Assembly: GCA_025997655.1 (NCBI GenBank) | Contig: BNUW01000088.1 | Coordinates: forward strand, 1-10,631 | Direction: 5' to 3' | Length of the DNA: 10,631 nt | Origin: Spirochaetia bacterium | GTDB lineage: Bacteria > Spirochaetota > Spirochaetia > Treponematales > Breznakiellaceae | Shown: in pieces, positions 1 through 6,522 of the stretch | How positions within the stretch are numbered: position 1 is the first letter of the stretch | Layout: every line of letters begins with the position of its first letter | Made by a program: the position numbers and the translations under genes | The notes under the pieces: generated by a model | Databases searched by the model: none | What the model was told of the DNA's origin: nothing | What the model saw: only the letters and a program-made list of their open reading frames with translations

Positions 1-979
1 CCGCCGGCAGGATAAAACAGATAAGCAGTAAACCTATCCAGTCAAAGGAGGTAACCGCCGCCTTGGTCCCCGCGCCGACATCATTGAGCCACCCCGTGTA
101 GATCCCGATCTGTCCCACCAGCCCGCAGGTACCCATGCCGGAAGCCACCGCCGGGCCGTTCATTTGCAGCTTGAACACACAGGTTGCGAGGGGACCCGTG
201 ATGGCCGAGGCGAGGGTAGGGGGTATCCATATCCGCGGGTTCCGGACGATGTTCCCCATTTGAAGCATGGATGTGCCGATGCCCTGGGCAAAGAGGCCCC
301 CCCACTTGTTTTCCTTAAAGGACATCACCGCGAAGCCCACCATCTGGGCGCAGCAGCCCGCCACCGCCGCTCCCCCGGCCAGCCCCGTAAGCCCCAAAGC
401 CGCGCAGATGGCGGCGCTTGAGATGGGCAGGGTGAGGATCACCCCCACGATAACCGAAACCAGGATGCCCATAAAGAAAGGCTGGAGCTCCGTGGCCCAC
501 ATGATGGTGCGCCCCATGGCGGCGGCGGCGGCGCCAATGGTCGGCGCGCAGGCTATGGACACGAGCACCCCAACGGTGATGGTTACCGCCGGGGTAACAA
601 TAATGTCGATCTTCGTTTCCTTGGAAACGAGCTTCCCGAATTCCGCAGCGACGATGGCCACCACGTATACCGCTAAAGGCCCCCCTGCGCCTCCCAGAGC
701 ATTAGCGGCGCCCCCCACGGCGATGAGGGAAAACAGCACCAGCATGGGGCAATGAAGGGCAACCCCGATGGCCACCGCCATGGCCGGACCGGTAACCGCC
801 TTTGCGTAGTTCCCGATGGTCACCAGAATCTGGATCCCCGCCCGTTCCCCGATAGTCCCGATGATGGTCCCGATAAGGAGGGACGCGAAAAGCCCCTGGG
901 CCATGGCTCCCAGGGCATCAATGCCGTACCGTTTAGCAGAAAAGATGATGTCCTTTCTTTGCAAGAATTCCTTAATCAT
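1..979 (-). CDS. PTS sugar transporter EIIC-type permease (partial, C-terminus beyond left edge)
   Basis: An integral membrane protein resembling the EIIC domain family that Pfam calls PTS_EIIC_2. These are the sugar-translocating subunits of the phosphoenolpyruvate phosphotransferase system. The frame is open for 326 codons from the ATG at 979 to the window edge, so most of a protein of roughly 350 residues is present and the stop lies outside. The N-terminus reads MIKEFLQRKDIIFSAKRYGI, followed by long Gly/Ala-rich hydrophobic segments typical of this family. These include a GGAANALGGAGGPLAVYVV stretch near residues 93-111. The start is well supported by GGAAGGAG about 8 bases upstream. It lies 66 bp downstream of the TraB gene on the same strand, so it may be read from that unit, but no EIIA or EIIB partner is visible here. 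The family assignment is from recall of sequence character. The substrate cannot be told. Confidence 0.8.
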   Translation of the reverse strand, partial: MIKEFLQRKDIIFSAKRYGIDALGAMAQGLFASLLIGTIIGTIGERAGIQILVTIGNYAKAVTGPAMAVAIGVALHCPMLVLFSLIAVGGAANALGGAGGPLAVYVVAIVAAEFGKLVSKETKIDIIVTPAVTITVGVLVSIACAPTIGAAAAAMGRTIMWATELQPFFMGILVSVIVGVILTLPISSAAICAALGLTGLAGGAAVAGCCAQMVGFAVMSFKENKWGGLFAQGIGTSMLQMGNIVRNPRIWIPPTLASAITGPLATCVFKLQMNGPAVASGMGTCGLVGQIGIYTGWLNDVGAGTKAAVTSFDWIGLLLICFILPA

Positions 980-1045
980 TATATGTACTCCTTCCGGGAA
1001 AATAGTGGTTAGAGCAGATAGTATAGCGGACCCGGCATAAATGTA

Positions 1046-2224
1046 CTACTTCCCCAGCAGCCCCGCCAGGGATGGTATGGCAATAAAGTTCCCCACCATG
1101 CCCCCGATGGATGAAAGCAGAAATACTAACAGCGCACGGGTAATTCTGTTCCGGTAGATTCCCCGCAGGCTGCCCACATCATCGGAGATGGTTTCCGCAT
1201 CGGTGACCCGGGGTTTCCGCATGGTGGCCTCGGTGACGCCGGAAAACAGGCCAACCCCGATAAAGGGATTGATGGTGGCGATGGGGGCTCCCACAAAGGA
1301 GACCAGGATAGACAGGGGATGCCCCAGGGCGAGGATGGTTCCCAGGGCAGCCAGGGAGCCGTTCCAGAGTACCCAGCGGAGGAGCATGGCAAGGCTTACC
1401 CCGGCGCCGGCCCGGAAAAAGCCCAGCACGATGATTGCTGCAATTATAAGCGGTATAATCCAGCCTGCCGCTTTGGAGAGGGGCGATGCCGGGGGGATTT
1501 GGTCCAGTTCTGATACATCGGCGCTTTCTTCCCCGGCGGCGATTTTTTCCAGGTGGTTTTTTATTCCCATAAGATGCCCGGCGCCCACCACGGCGACCTG
1601 CTTTGTTGCCCCACCGGTCCAAATTTTCGCGGCCAGGTACCGGTCACGTTCGTCGATGAGGGTTTCCTTTACCGAAGGCAGGTAGTCCGCCAGTTCCGCC
1701 ATCATGCCGTCCAGCTCACTGCGGTTTTTCAGGTTCTCAATTTCGGTTTCACTCAGTTTTTCTGTGGTAAAGGCGCTGCCCGCCAGGGAGGCCAGGAGCT
1801 TGCTCTTGCTCCAAAGACCGCAGCGGGTCCAGGCGCGGCGGAGGGTGGTTTGGATTTCCCGGTCGCAAAAGATGTAGGGAATCCCCAGGCCGGCGGCGGT
1901 GTCGATGGCGGTCTTCATCTCCTCACCGGGCTTGACACCCAGTTCCGCACCCATGCGGCGCTGAAAACTGCCGAGGACCAGGTTGGCCATAAGGAAAAAG
2001 CCCTTGCCTTCCCGAAGTACCTTGACCACGTCCAGCTTTTCCCAGTTGTCCTTCTGCTCCATGGCCTGATAGCGCCCGGCGTCCAGTTCCACGCAGACCT
2101 GGTCCGGCTTTTCGTCCCGGATTACCCCGGCAACTTCCTCAATACTTTCCCGGGAAATGTGGGCGGTACCGATAAGCGTAATTTCTCTGTCCGGCAGCGT
2201 AACGGTAACATGGGTATCCTTCAT
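1046..2224 (-). CDS. TraB/GumN-family (pheromone-shutdown TraB-like) membrane protein
   Basis: A 392-residue TraB-family protein, full length for the bacterial/archaeal group named after enterococcal TraB, which damps pheromone signalling. The N-terminal domain (about 1-230) carries the family hallmarks. These are a GTAH motif at 19-22, E46 with R51 in VELDAGRY, GVKPGEEM at 96-103, a DREIQTTLRRAW segment at 121-132, and VVGAGHLMGI at 212-221 with H217. The related eukaryotic TIKI proteins are metalloproteases that use similar GxxH and glutamate residues, so a membrane-associated hydrolase is possible but not demonstrated. The C-terminal third (about 253-385) is hydrophobic with several membrane segments. 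The start at 2224 is preceded by AGGAG five bases upstream. It follows the TPR lipoprotein gene by 25 bp on the same strand, indicating cotranscription. The cellular role in spirochaetes is unknown. Confidence 0.87.
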   Translation of the reverse strand: MKDTHVTVTLPDREITLIGTAHISRESIEEVAGVIRDEKPDQVCVELDAGRYQAMEQKDNWEKLDVVKVLREGKGFFLMANLVLGSFQRRMGAELGVKPGEEMKTAIDTAAGLGIPYIFCDREIQTTLRRAWTRCGLWSKSKLLASLAGSAFTTEKLSETEIENLKNRSELDGMMAELADYLPSVKETLIDERDRYLAAKIWTGGATKQVAVVGAGHLMGIKNHLEKIAAGEESADVSELDQIPPASPLSKAAGWIIPLIIAAIIVLGFFRAGAGVSLAMLLRWVLWNGSLAALGTILALGHPLSILVSFVGAPIATINPFIGVGLFSGVTEATMRKPRVTDAETISDDVGSLRGIYRNRITRALLVFLLSSIGGMVGNFIAIPSLAGLLGK

Positions 2225-2249
2225 CGTAACTCCTATGTAGTGCGGCGGA

Positions 2250-3665
2250 TTAATTAATCTTCAGGTTCCGTTCTTTCATGACCGATTGATTGAGACGCCA
2301 TTCGAGGATGGCGCGCTGGCCCATCTCATCGACCTGGGCGTAATACCGGTTCGCCAGGTTGGTGTTTCCCCGGACATCGTAATAGCTCGCCAGGTAGTAC
2401 AGCATCTGGGCCTTGAGCACGGGATTCGTTTCCTTATCAATCCGCATAGCCACATCGCTGTCCCCGCTCAGGTCGTGGTATAGCCGGAGTATGTACCATT
2501 CCGTCGTATCCCGCGTGGCCTTTTTGAGCGCAGTTTCCAGGAATGTTTTCGGGTCCGCCATCCTGCCCGCCCGCATCCAGCAGAGGGAGGCAAGCAGGGC
2601 ATAGTTGGTTTCCGGCGCCCGTTTATAGACCTCCAGAAAGGCATCCCGGGCCTCGGCCCAGCGTTTTTTCCGCATCTTTTGCAGCCCCAGGCCTTCGAAG
2701 GCAAAGTAGTACTCCGGTTTAAGCTTGGCCAGCATCCCGTAGTCATGCTCAGCCCCCTCGTAGTCCCCAAACTCATCCTTTATCCCGGCGCTGTACACGT
2801 AGGCAAGGAATACCGTGGGGTCCATGGCAATGGCCCGGTTGAATTCAGGGAGGGCTTCCTTTTTCCGGTGCAGGTCCGTAAGGACGATTCCCCGGTCAAC
2901 GGCTATCCAATAGTCGTCTCCGTTAAGCTTTTCAGCCTTGTCCAGATCCCTGAGGGCGTCTTCATAAAAACCCGCTCCCTGGTAGAGCCGGGCCCGTTCG
3001 GTCAGGGGCCGGGTCCATTGGGGGTAGCGGGCAACGGCCTTGTTCAGCAGGGTCTCCGCCTCCTTCGGCTTCCGCTGGTATCGGTAGACCCCCGCCCGGC
3101 CAATCAGGGCATCCCCGTTATCCGGTTCCAGCGCCAGGACCCGGTCAAAATACTCAGCCGCCGCTTTCAGCGACTTGCTCCGGAGACTGATATCCCCCAG
3201 GGCGGAAAGGGCCTGCACATGGTTCGGGTTAATGGTGATGAGCCGCTCCAGGGTCGCCTTCTGTTCCCTATCCTTCCCCCCGGCGCTCTCCAGGGTGGAA
3301 AGCACGAACAGGGCTTCCGTATTATCCGGTTCCCCGGTGATAATTCCCTCAACGATACCCCGGGCCTCGGCGATCCTGCCCGCAGAACTCAACACCGATG
3401 CCTTTAAAAGGCGCATCTCCGAAGATGCCGCAACCGCACTTTCCAAGCGATCAAAGCAGGCCAGGGCGCCGTCATAGTCCTGTTTACCGAGTAATTCCGC
3501 CGCAGCGGAAAGGATAGACTGGGTGTCCGTCATGGGCGGCGCCATAGGGGCGGAGGGTGTTGGCGCCGACGGCGGCGCCGGAGGGGAAGCACAGGAGAAC
3601 AGAACGGGTAGGGTGATAATCAGAAGGAGCAAGCCCCTGAGCGGTCGGATGTTTATATTCACCAT
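2250..3665 (-). CDS. TPR-repeat lipoprotein
   Basis: A 471-residue protein of tandem tetratricopeptide repeats, which are helical protein-binding scaffolds. From the ATG at 3665 it begins with a classic lipoprotein signal: Arg7 and Arg10, a hydrophobic core LLLLIITLPVL, and a lipobox LFSC with Cys25 as the lipidation site. A Pro/Ala/Ser-rich linker (about 26-45) follows, typical of an exposed tether. The rest is TPR helices, with recognisable units such as ALSALGDISLRSKSLKAAAE, then EYFDRVLALEPDNGDALIGR, and further repeats to about residue 360. It is therefore probably membrane-anchored and periplasmic or surface-located. The frame stays open upstream to a TTG at 3698, but that would bury the signal peptide and cross the promoter, so I prefer 3665. 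The start has no clear Shine-Dalgarno. It is the first gene of a unit with the TraB-family gene. The partner proteins are unknown. Confidence 0.85.
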   Translation of the reverse strand: MVNINIRPLRGLLLLIITLPVLFSCASPPAPPSAPTPSAPMAPPMTDTQSILSAAAELLGKQDYDGALACFDRLESAVAASSEMRLLKASVLSSAGRIAEARGIVEGIITGEPDNTEALFVLSTLESAGGKDREQKATLERLITINPNHVQALSALGDISLRSKSLKAAAEYFDRVLALEPDNGDALIGRAGVYRYQRKPKEAETLLNKAVARYPQWTRPLTERARLYQGAGFYEDALRDLDKAEKLNGDDYWIAVDRGIVLTDLHRKKEALPEFNRAIAMDPTVFLAYVYSAGIKDEFGDYEGAEHDYGMLAKLKPEYYFAFEGLGLQKMRKKRWAEARDAFLEVYKRAPETNYALLASLCWMRAGRMADPKTFLETALKKATRDTTEWYILRLYHDLSGDSDVAMRIDKETNPVLKAQMLYYLASYYDVRGNTNLANRYYAQVDEMGQRAILEWRLNQSVMKERNLKIN

Positions 3666-3666
3666 A

Positions 3667-3695
3667 ATTATACTATATAATCGGCTTGAAAACAA
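3667..3695 (-). promoter_or_regulatory. Predicted sigma-70 promoter for the TPR lipoprotein-traB unit
   Basis: On the minus strand TTGTTT (3695-3690) is followed by a 17-base spacer and a perfect TATAAT (3672-3667). The -10 box ends one base before the ATG at 3665, so a start point seven bases downstream would fall in codon 2. Either the transcript begins a little earlier and is leaderless, or translation begins further inside. The match is strong, but its position relative to the gene is odd. Confidence 0.5.
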
Positions 3696-3714
3696 CAAGT
3701 CTGGATGGTATTAT
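3686..3714 (+). promoter_or_regulatory. Predicted sigma-70 promoter for the 612-residue gene
   Basis: TTGAAA (3686-3691), a 17-base spacer and TATTAT (3709-3714) lie just before the ATG at 3723. The expected start point near 3721 leaves a leader of about two bases, so the mRNA would be effectively leaderless. This agrees with the lack of a good Shine-Dalgarno (only a weak CGGA abuts the ATG). Its -35 box overlaps the -35 of the opposing promoter, so the two polymerases should exclude each other. Confidence 0.5.
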
Positions 3715-3722
3715 AGAACGGA

Positions 3723-5561
3723 ATGAAAAAGCCAATCTTTCCCCGGATTATCAGCCTCACCGCCTTGTATGCAGGGATATTTATCCTGCTGGTAATCGTC
3801 CAATTTGCCAACCTGCGGACTTTTACCCAAAGGGTTGGCGGTTTTGTAGTTTCCGGCCATTATGGTAATCAGACGCCAAACAGCGGCGCCCAAGCGAATG
3901 GCGAAACCCTGGATGGAACGGTAACCATTTCTTTCGGCGGGATGGAGTTCTTCCTTACCGGTGACGATGGCGATAAGGGCCTCTGCGTTTTGACAAGCTC
4001 CGGGGTACGGGAATGGACTAAGCCCCTTTCCCTAAGTGTGAGCGGGGGGACCGCCCGGTTCCTGCTCGAAGGAGGGACGGAACTCAGCTTTAGTACCCAG
4101 AATAGCTATGAAGCCCAGGAACTGCGGATATACGCTAAATTGCCTGAAGGATACAGTCGGCTGGAGCTTCCCTACCGTCCTCTGGGCAGTTCCCGTATCA
4201 GGCACAATAACGATGGGGAATCCCATATCATTGCGGATGGGAAAAGTTACCGTTTTAATAATTCCATGGTAGATTCCTCCCGCAGCATGATCTTTCTGGA
4301 CATCTCTGAACCGGCTATTTCCTTCGGGCAGGTCCAGGGGGAGACTGAGATCATTGACCCCGCCGGCTTTGTCCTCAGCGCCGCCGAGGACAAGCGGATG
4401 TACGACGCTGCCCTTATCCGCTGGCGGGATCAATCCTTCTCCCGGTGGGGCCAGAGCATCGGAACCAACGGGAATGAGGAAACGGTTTTGGCCTATCTCT
4501 CCGAGGCGGTATCCCATGGAGGCTACCGGTCTGCCGTTGCCGGAATAGCGCCCGATTTTTTGACGGGAAATCAGCGAACCTTTGAATCCTCAGCTTTTCT
4601 GGGCGGCCTGGATCTGGGACTTCGTTCAAACGTTATTTTTGAACGGGAAAATCTCAGCCGCCTGACCCAACTTATTGACAGCGGGTCCACAGACATTCTG
4701 AAGGGCGTTCACGTTATAGAATTCCTCGCCATTCGCGGACAGAACAATCTGCTTGATACCCTAAGCGGTATCATCCGCTCCCTGGACTCCGCCTCTTTGG
4801 ACCCGAATTTACTGCCCGGTATCCTGGAGGGCTATATGGACTGGCAGCACTTCCGGCCCAATACGGCAAACCCCTTTAATGCGCTGATAGATCAGGCCTG
4901 TTTTGCCATCTCCGAGGGAATCATCATGAGCAATCAGGGTGAGCAAATCTTCTACTTTGATCAGGGGACGGCGGATCTGGAATTCAACCTCCGCTTAGGG
5001 GCGGGTTTGGCCGCCTACGGGGAATACGCCGGCCAGGAAATCTGGGGGGGCATAGGCCGTTCCCTGGTTCTCTCGGTGCTCTCCCTGGTCGACGAAACCG
5101 GCACGGCCCCCCTTACCCTGACCCCCCTTGCCCTGGCTGAAAGCGGCGAAATCCTTCCCACCCCGGCCGCCGGCACGAATTCTCTGAGCGCCGCCCGCAT
5201 CTACCGGCATCTCGGACTGGGGGACTATTCCGCCCGGGCTGTGGGCTTAAACACCGGCGCAGGCTCGGCGATGAACGGCATCTGGACCTGGACCGTTGCT
5301 GCCGGGGTTACGGCAAACTTCAACCAGGAAAACAATTACCTGGATATTGCCGTGTCCTTCCCCAGTGGGGAAACCCATTATATGCTCATCCGGGGTATCC
5401 GGTCCTTTACCCAGATACAGCTTTACAACATCCCCTTCCGCACGGACCCCCAGTTTGAGCGCTACGATTCATCGGGCTGGGCTTATTCGCCTTCGGAACA
5501 AACTTTGATGGTCAAGATGAAGCATCGGCTTACTACGGAGCATATACTTATATATTATTAG
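3723..5561 (+). CDS. Membrane-anchored protein of unknown function (612 aa)
   Basis: I do not recognise this family. The N-terminus is a short basic stretch (MKKPIFPR) and one hydrophobic segment at about 9-29 with no lipobox or clear signal peptidase site. It is probably a signal anchor that leaves the rest in the periplasm. Residues about 55-190 look beta-rich, with alternating polar and hydrophobic residues and many glycines, as in TVTISFGGMEFFLTGDD and GGTARFLLEGGTELSF. Residues about 240-480 look mainly helical, and the last 80 residues return to beta-rich sequence ending in HILIYY. A beta-helical-beta layout of this kind occurs in some carbohydrate-active envelope proteins, but I see no catalytic motif and make no such claim. 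The start is fixed by the anchor sequence and the adjacent promoter. It is transcribed away from the TPR-traB unit. Confidence 0.8.
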   Translation: MKKPIFPRIISLTALYAGIFILLVIVQFANLRTFTQRVGGFVVSGHYGNQTPNSGAQANGETLDGTVTISFGGMEFFLTGDDGDKGLCVLTSSGVREWTKPLSLSVSGGTARFLLEGGTELSFSTQNSYEAQELRIYAKLPEGYSRLELPYRPLGSSRIRHNNDGESHIIADGKSYRFNNSMVDSSRSMIFLDISEPAISFGQVQGETEIIDPAGFVLSAAEDKRMYDAALIRWRDQSFSRWGQSIGTNGNEETVLAYLSEAVSHGGYRSAVAGIAPDFLTGNQRTFESSAFLGGLDLGLRSNVIFERENLSRLTQLIDSGSTDILKGVHVIEFLAIRGQNNLLDTLSGIIRSLDSASLDPNLLPGILEGYMDWQHFRPNTANPFNALIDQACFAISEGIIMSNQGEQIFYFDQGTADLEFNLRLGAGLAAYGEYAGQEIWGGIGRSLVLSVLSLVDETGTAPLTLTPLALAESGEILPTPAAGTNSLSAARIYRHLGLGDYSARAVGLNTGAGSAMNGIWTWTVAAGVTANFNQENNYLDIAVSFPSGETHYMLIRGIRSFTQIQLYNIPFRTDPQFERYDSSGWAYSPSEQTLMVKMKHRLTTEHILIYY

Positions 5562-5580
5562 GTTGGCCTGTCGACATAGC

Positions 5581-5736
5581 CGGACGGGGTGGGGCATGCC
5601 GGGCGCTCATGCTAGCCGGGGAGTCTGCTCCCGGAGCCTCGGCCCCAGGGGGCCCAAAGAGTCTCCGTCCAGACCCTTGCGCAAGCAAGATCTTGGAAAC
5701 TGGATGCATTCGGCCCGTCACACCCCACCCCGTCCG
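5581..5736. repeat. GC-rich imperfect palindromic element (14-bp perfect outer arms)
   Basis: CGGACGGGGTGGGG (5581-5594) is matched exactly by its reverse complement at 5723-5736, enclosing 128 bp. Inside these arms, complementarity continues imperfectly (CGGGC at 5600-5604 against GCCCG at 5713-5717, and ATGC against GCAT). Outside them, weaker complementarity extends a further 12 or so bases each side. The interior holds a GGGAG-TCTG-CTCCC hairpin (5619-5632) and two abutting 10-bp palindromes at 5676-5695. By hand count 5581-5760 is about 68% GC, next to an AT-rich stretch. It begins about 20 bases after the stop of the preceding gene. It could be a non-autonomous mobile repeat, a structured RNA or a 3' transcript-end structure. 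There is no U-tract, so it is not a standard terminator. Confidence 0.6.
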
Positions 5737-5957
5737 CTGCGCCGGCACTATTGCGCATACGGCCGTTTACAGCGGCGAATATCAACCAGAGTAAAATCCG
5801 ATCGTGGGTCAAAATGACTCATTTATTGGATTAGGTACTTGATAAGACGATTCTATATAGATTATCTTTGATATAGTGAATTTTTATGAGGCTGGTTTAG
5901 TTGCCAAACTAATTAAATGGCTAATTTAACCTAAAAGGGTAATAGTAGGACTATAGT
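5737..5957. other. Intergenic stretch with AT-rich leader of the small gene
   Basis: No gene is supported here. From about 5780 the composition changes sharply to AT-rich. A perfect dyad TTAGTT-GCCA-AACTAA lies at 5897-5912, 45 bases before the next ATG, and could be an operator. A weaker one, TGGGTCA-AAA-TGACTCA, is at 5805-5821. Hexamers resembling a promoter (TTGATA followed by AT-rich sequence) occur around 5838-5880, but none pairs convincingly. Short open frames across the GC-rich part are products of its composition. Confidence 0.5.
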
Positions 5958-6278
5958 ATGGCAAAGAATATGGAAGCCTTAAATAACTGGTTCAAAAAAT
6001 GGAGTGGTATTGCCGGGGCACTAGCAGCTTTAATTGTTGTCCTTGGAATTATTTATGCCTTTACGGGGAAAATTAAAGACTGGGCGTTTGATGATATATA
6101 TGATCAGCTCTACACAATACAGAACAATGACTTCAAGCATAATGACTTATATCATCAATACTCAAGAAAGAAGGATGATCTTATCTTGGATTATTTGGCT
6201 GGTGTAATATCGCAGGCGGATATTTTAACCAAACGGGCTGTATACGCAATGCGCTTACTCCCCCCAACCCGCCGTTAA
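5958..6278 (+). CDS. Small membrane protein, hypothetical (106 aa), possibly 3'-truncated
   Basis: I do not recognise this protein. It has a short amphipathic N-terminus (MAKNMEALNNWFKKW), one strong membrane segment at about 17-35 (GIAGALAALIVVLGIIYAF), then a charged, probably cytoplasmic helical region (about 38-95) rich in Asp, Lys, Tyr and His. The start is supported by AGGA seven bases upstream. By hand count the gene is about 40% GC, well below its neighbours, which suggests recent acquisition. The last dozen or so codons (AMRLLPPTRR) abruptly become C-rich. They resemble the left arm of the palindrome that starts three bases after the stop, so the original C-terminus may have been replaced. 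It lies alone between two converging units. It could be a real small gene or the remnant of a longer one. Confidence 0.55.
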   Translation: MAKNMEALNNWFKKWSGIAGALAALIVVLGIIYAFTGKIKDWAFDDIYDQLYTIQNNDFKHNDLYHQYSRKKDDLILDYLAGVISQADILTKRAVYAMRLLPPTRR

Positions 6279-6281
6279 ATT

Positions 6282-6446
6282 GCATTCGCTTACCCACCCT
6301 GTGGGGAGATATAGGCGCAATCCATTGCGTTGTAACTGTTCACGGGATCTATATGTAGTGTATATATGTAAATAAAAACACTGTATATAGCGGCGTGAAT
6401 GATTACATTGCGTTTATATCTCACCACAGGGCGAATAGGCGAACAT
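6282..6446. repeat. 165-bp imperfect palindrome forming one long hairpin
   Basis: Left arm 6282-6321 is complementary to right arm 6407-6446 at 30 of 40 positions, with an uninterrupted core of GAGATATA against TATATCTC and CCCTGTGG against CCACAGGG. After a 10-base bulge on the left, a second stem pairs 6332-6361 with 6378-6406 around a 16-base AT-rich loop (6362-6377). The bulge repeats CATTGCGTT (6323-6331), which recurs at 6406-6414. With the adjoining bases it can also form its own small hairpin, CGCAAT-CC-ATTGCG (6316-6329). Several differences between the arms are G-T type, which would still pair in RNA. It sits downstream of mglC and of the small gene. Likely explanations are a miniature inverted-repeat element or a structured RNA that ends or protects converging transcripts. 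Confidence 0.65.
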
Positions 6447-6522
6447 GAAGCGGCTAATCGTCATCATCCATATTGTCTAAGGGGCTTTGGATTTTTAGAA
6501 CGTGGCGCCGGGCTACGTGGCT

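Noticed and set aside
164..1040. Overlapping plus-strand open frames opposite the PTS permease gene
   Set aside because: They are shadows of the minus-strand gene, with Pro/Arg-rich low-complexity products and no ribosome sites. The minus-strand frame is open throughout, has a strong ribosome site and reads as a membrane protein.
980..1045. TATACT (minus strand, near 1031-1026) as a promoter for the PTS gene
   Set aside because: No acceptable -35 hexamer lies 15-19 bases upstream, so it was not listed as a feature.
1188..3407. Long antisense frames opposite traB and the TPR gene (for example 1553-2257 and 2679-3407)
   Set aside because: Their translations show no domain or signal and mirror the codon bias of the recognised genes on the other strand.
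3666..3698. Upstream TTG start (3698) for the TPR lipoprotein
   Set aside because: It would place 11 residues before a complete lipoprotein signal and would read through a perfect TATAAT promoter box.
5563..5817. Short open frames on both strands across the GC-rich palindrome
   Set aside because: Few stop codons are expected at this GC content, the two strands give similar low-complexity products, and no ribosome site precedes them.
5562..6522. Insertion sequence or CRISPR array in the island
   Set aside because: No transposase fragment is visible, and the repeats are palindromic pairs, not regularly spaced direct repeats with unique spacers.
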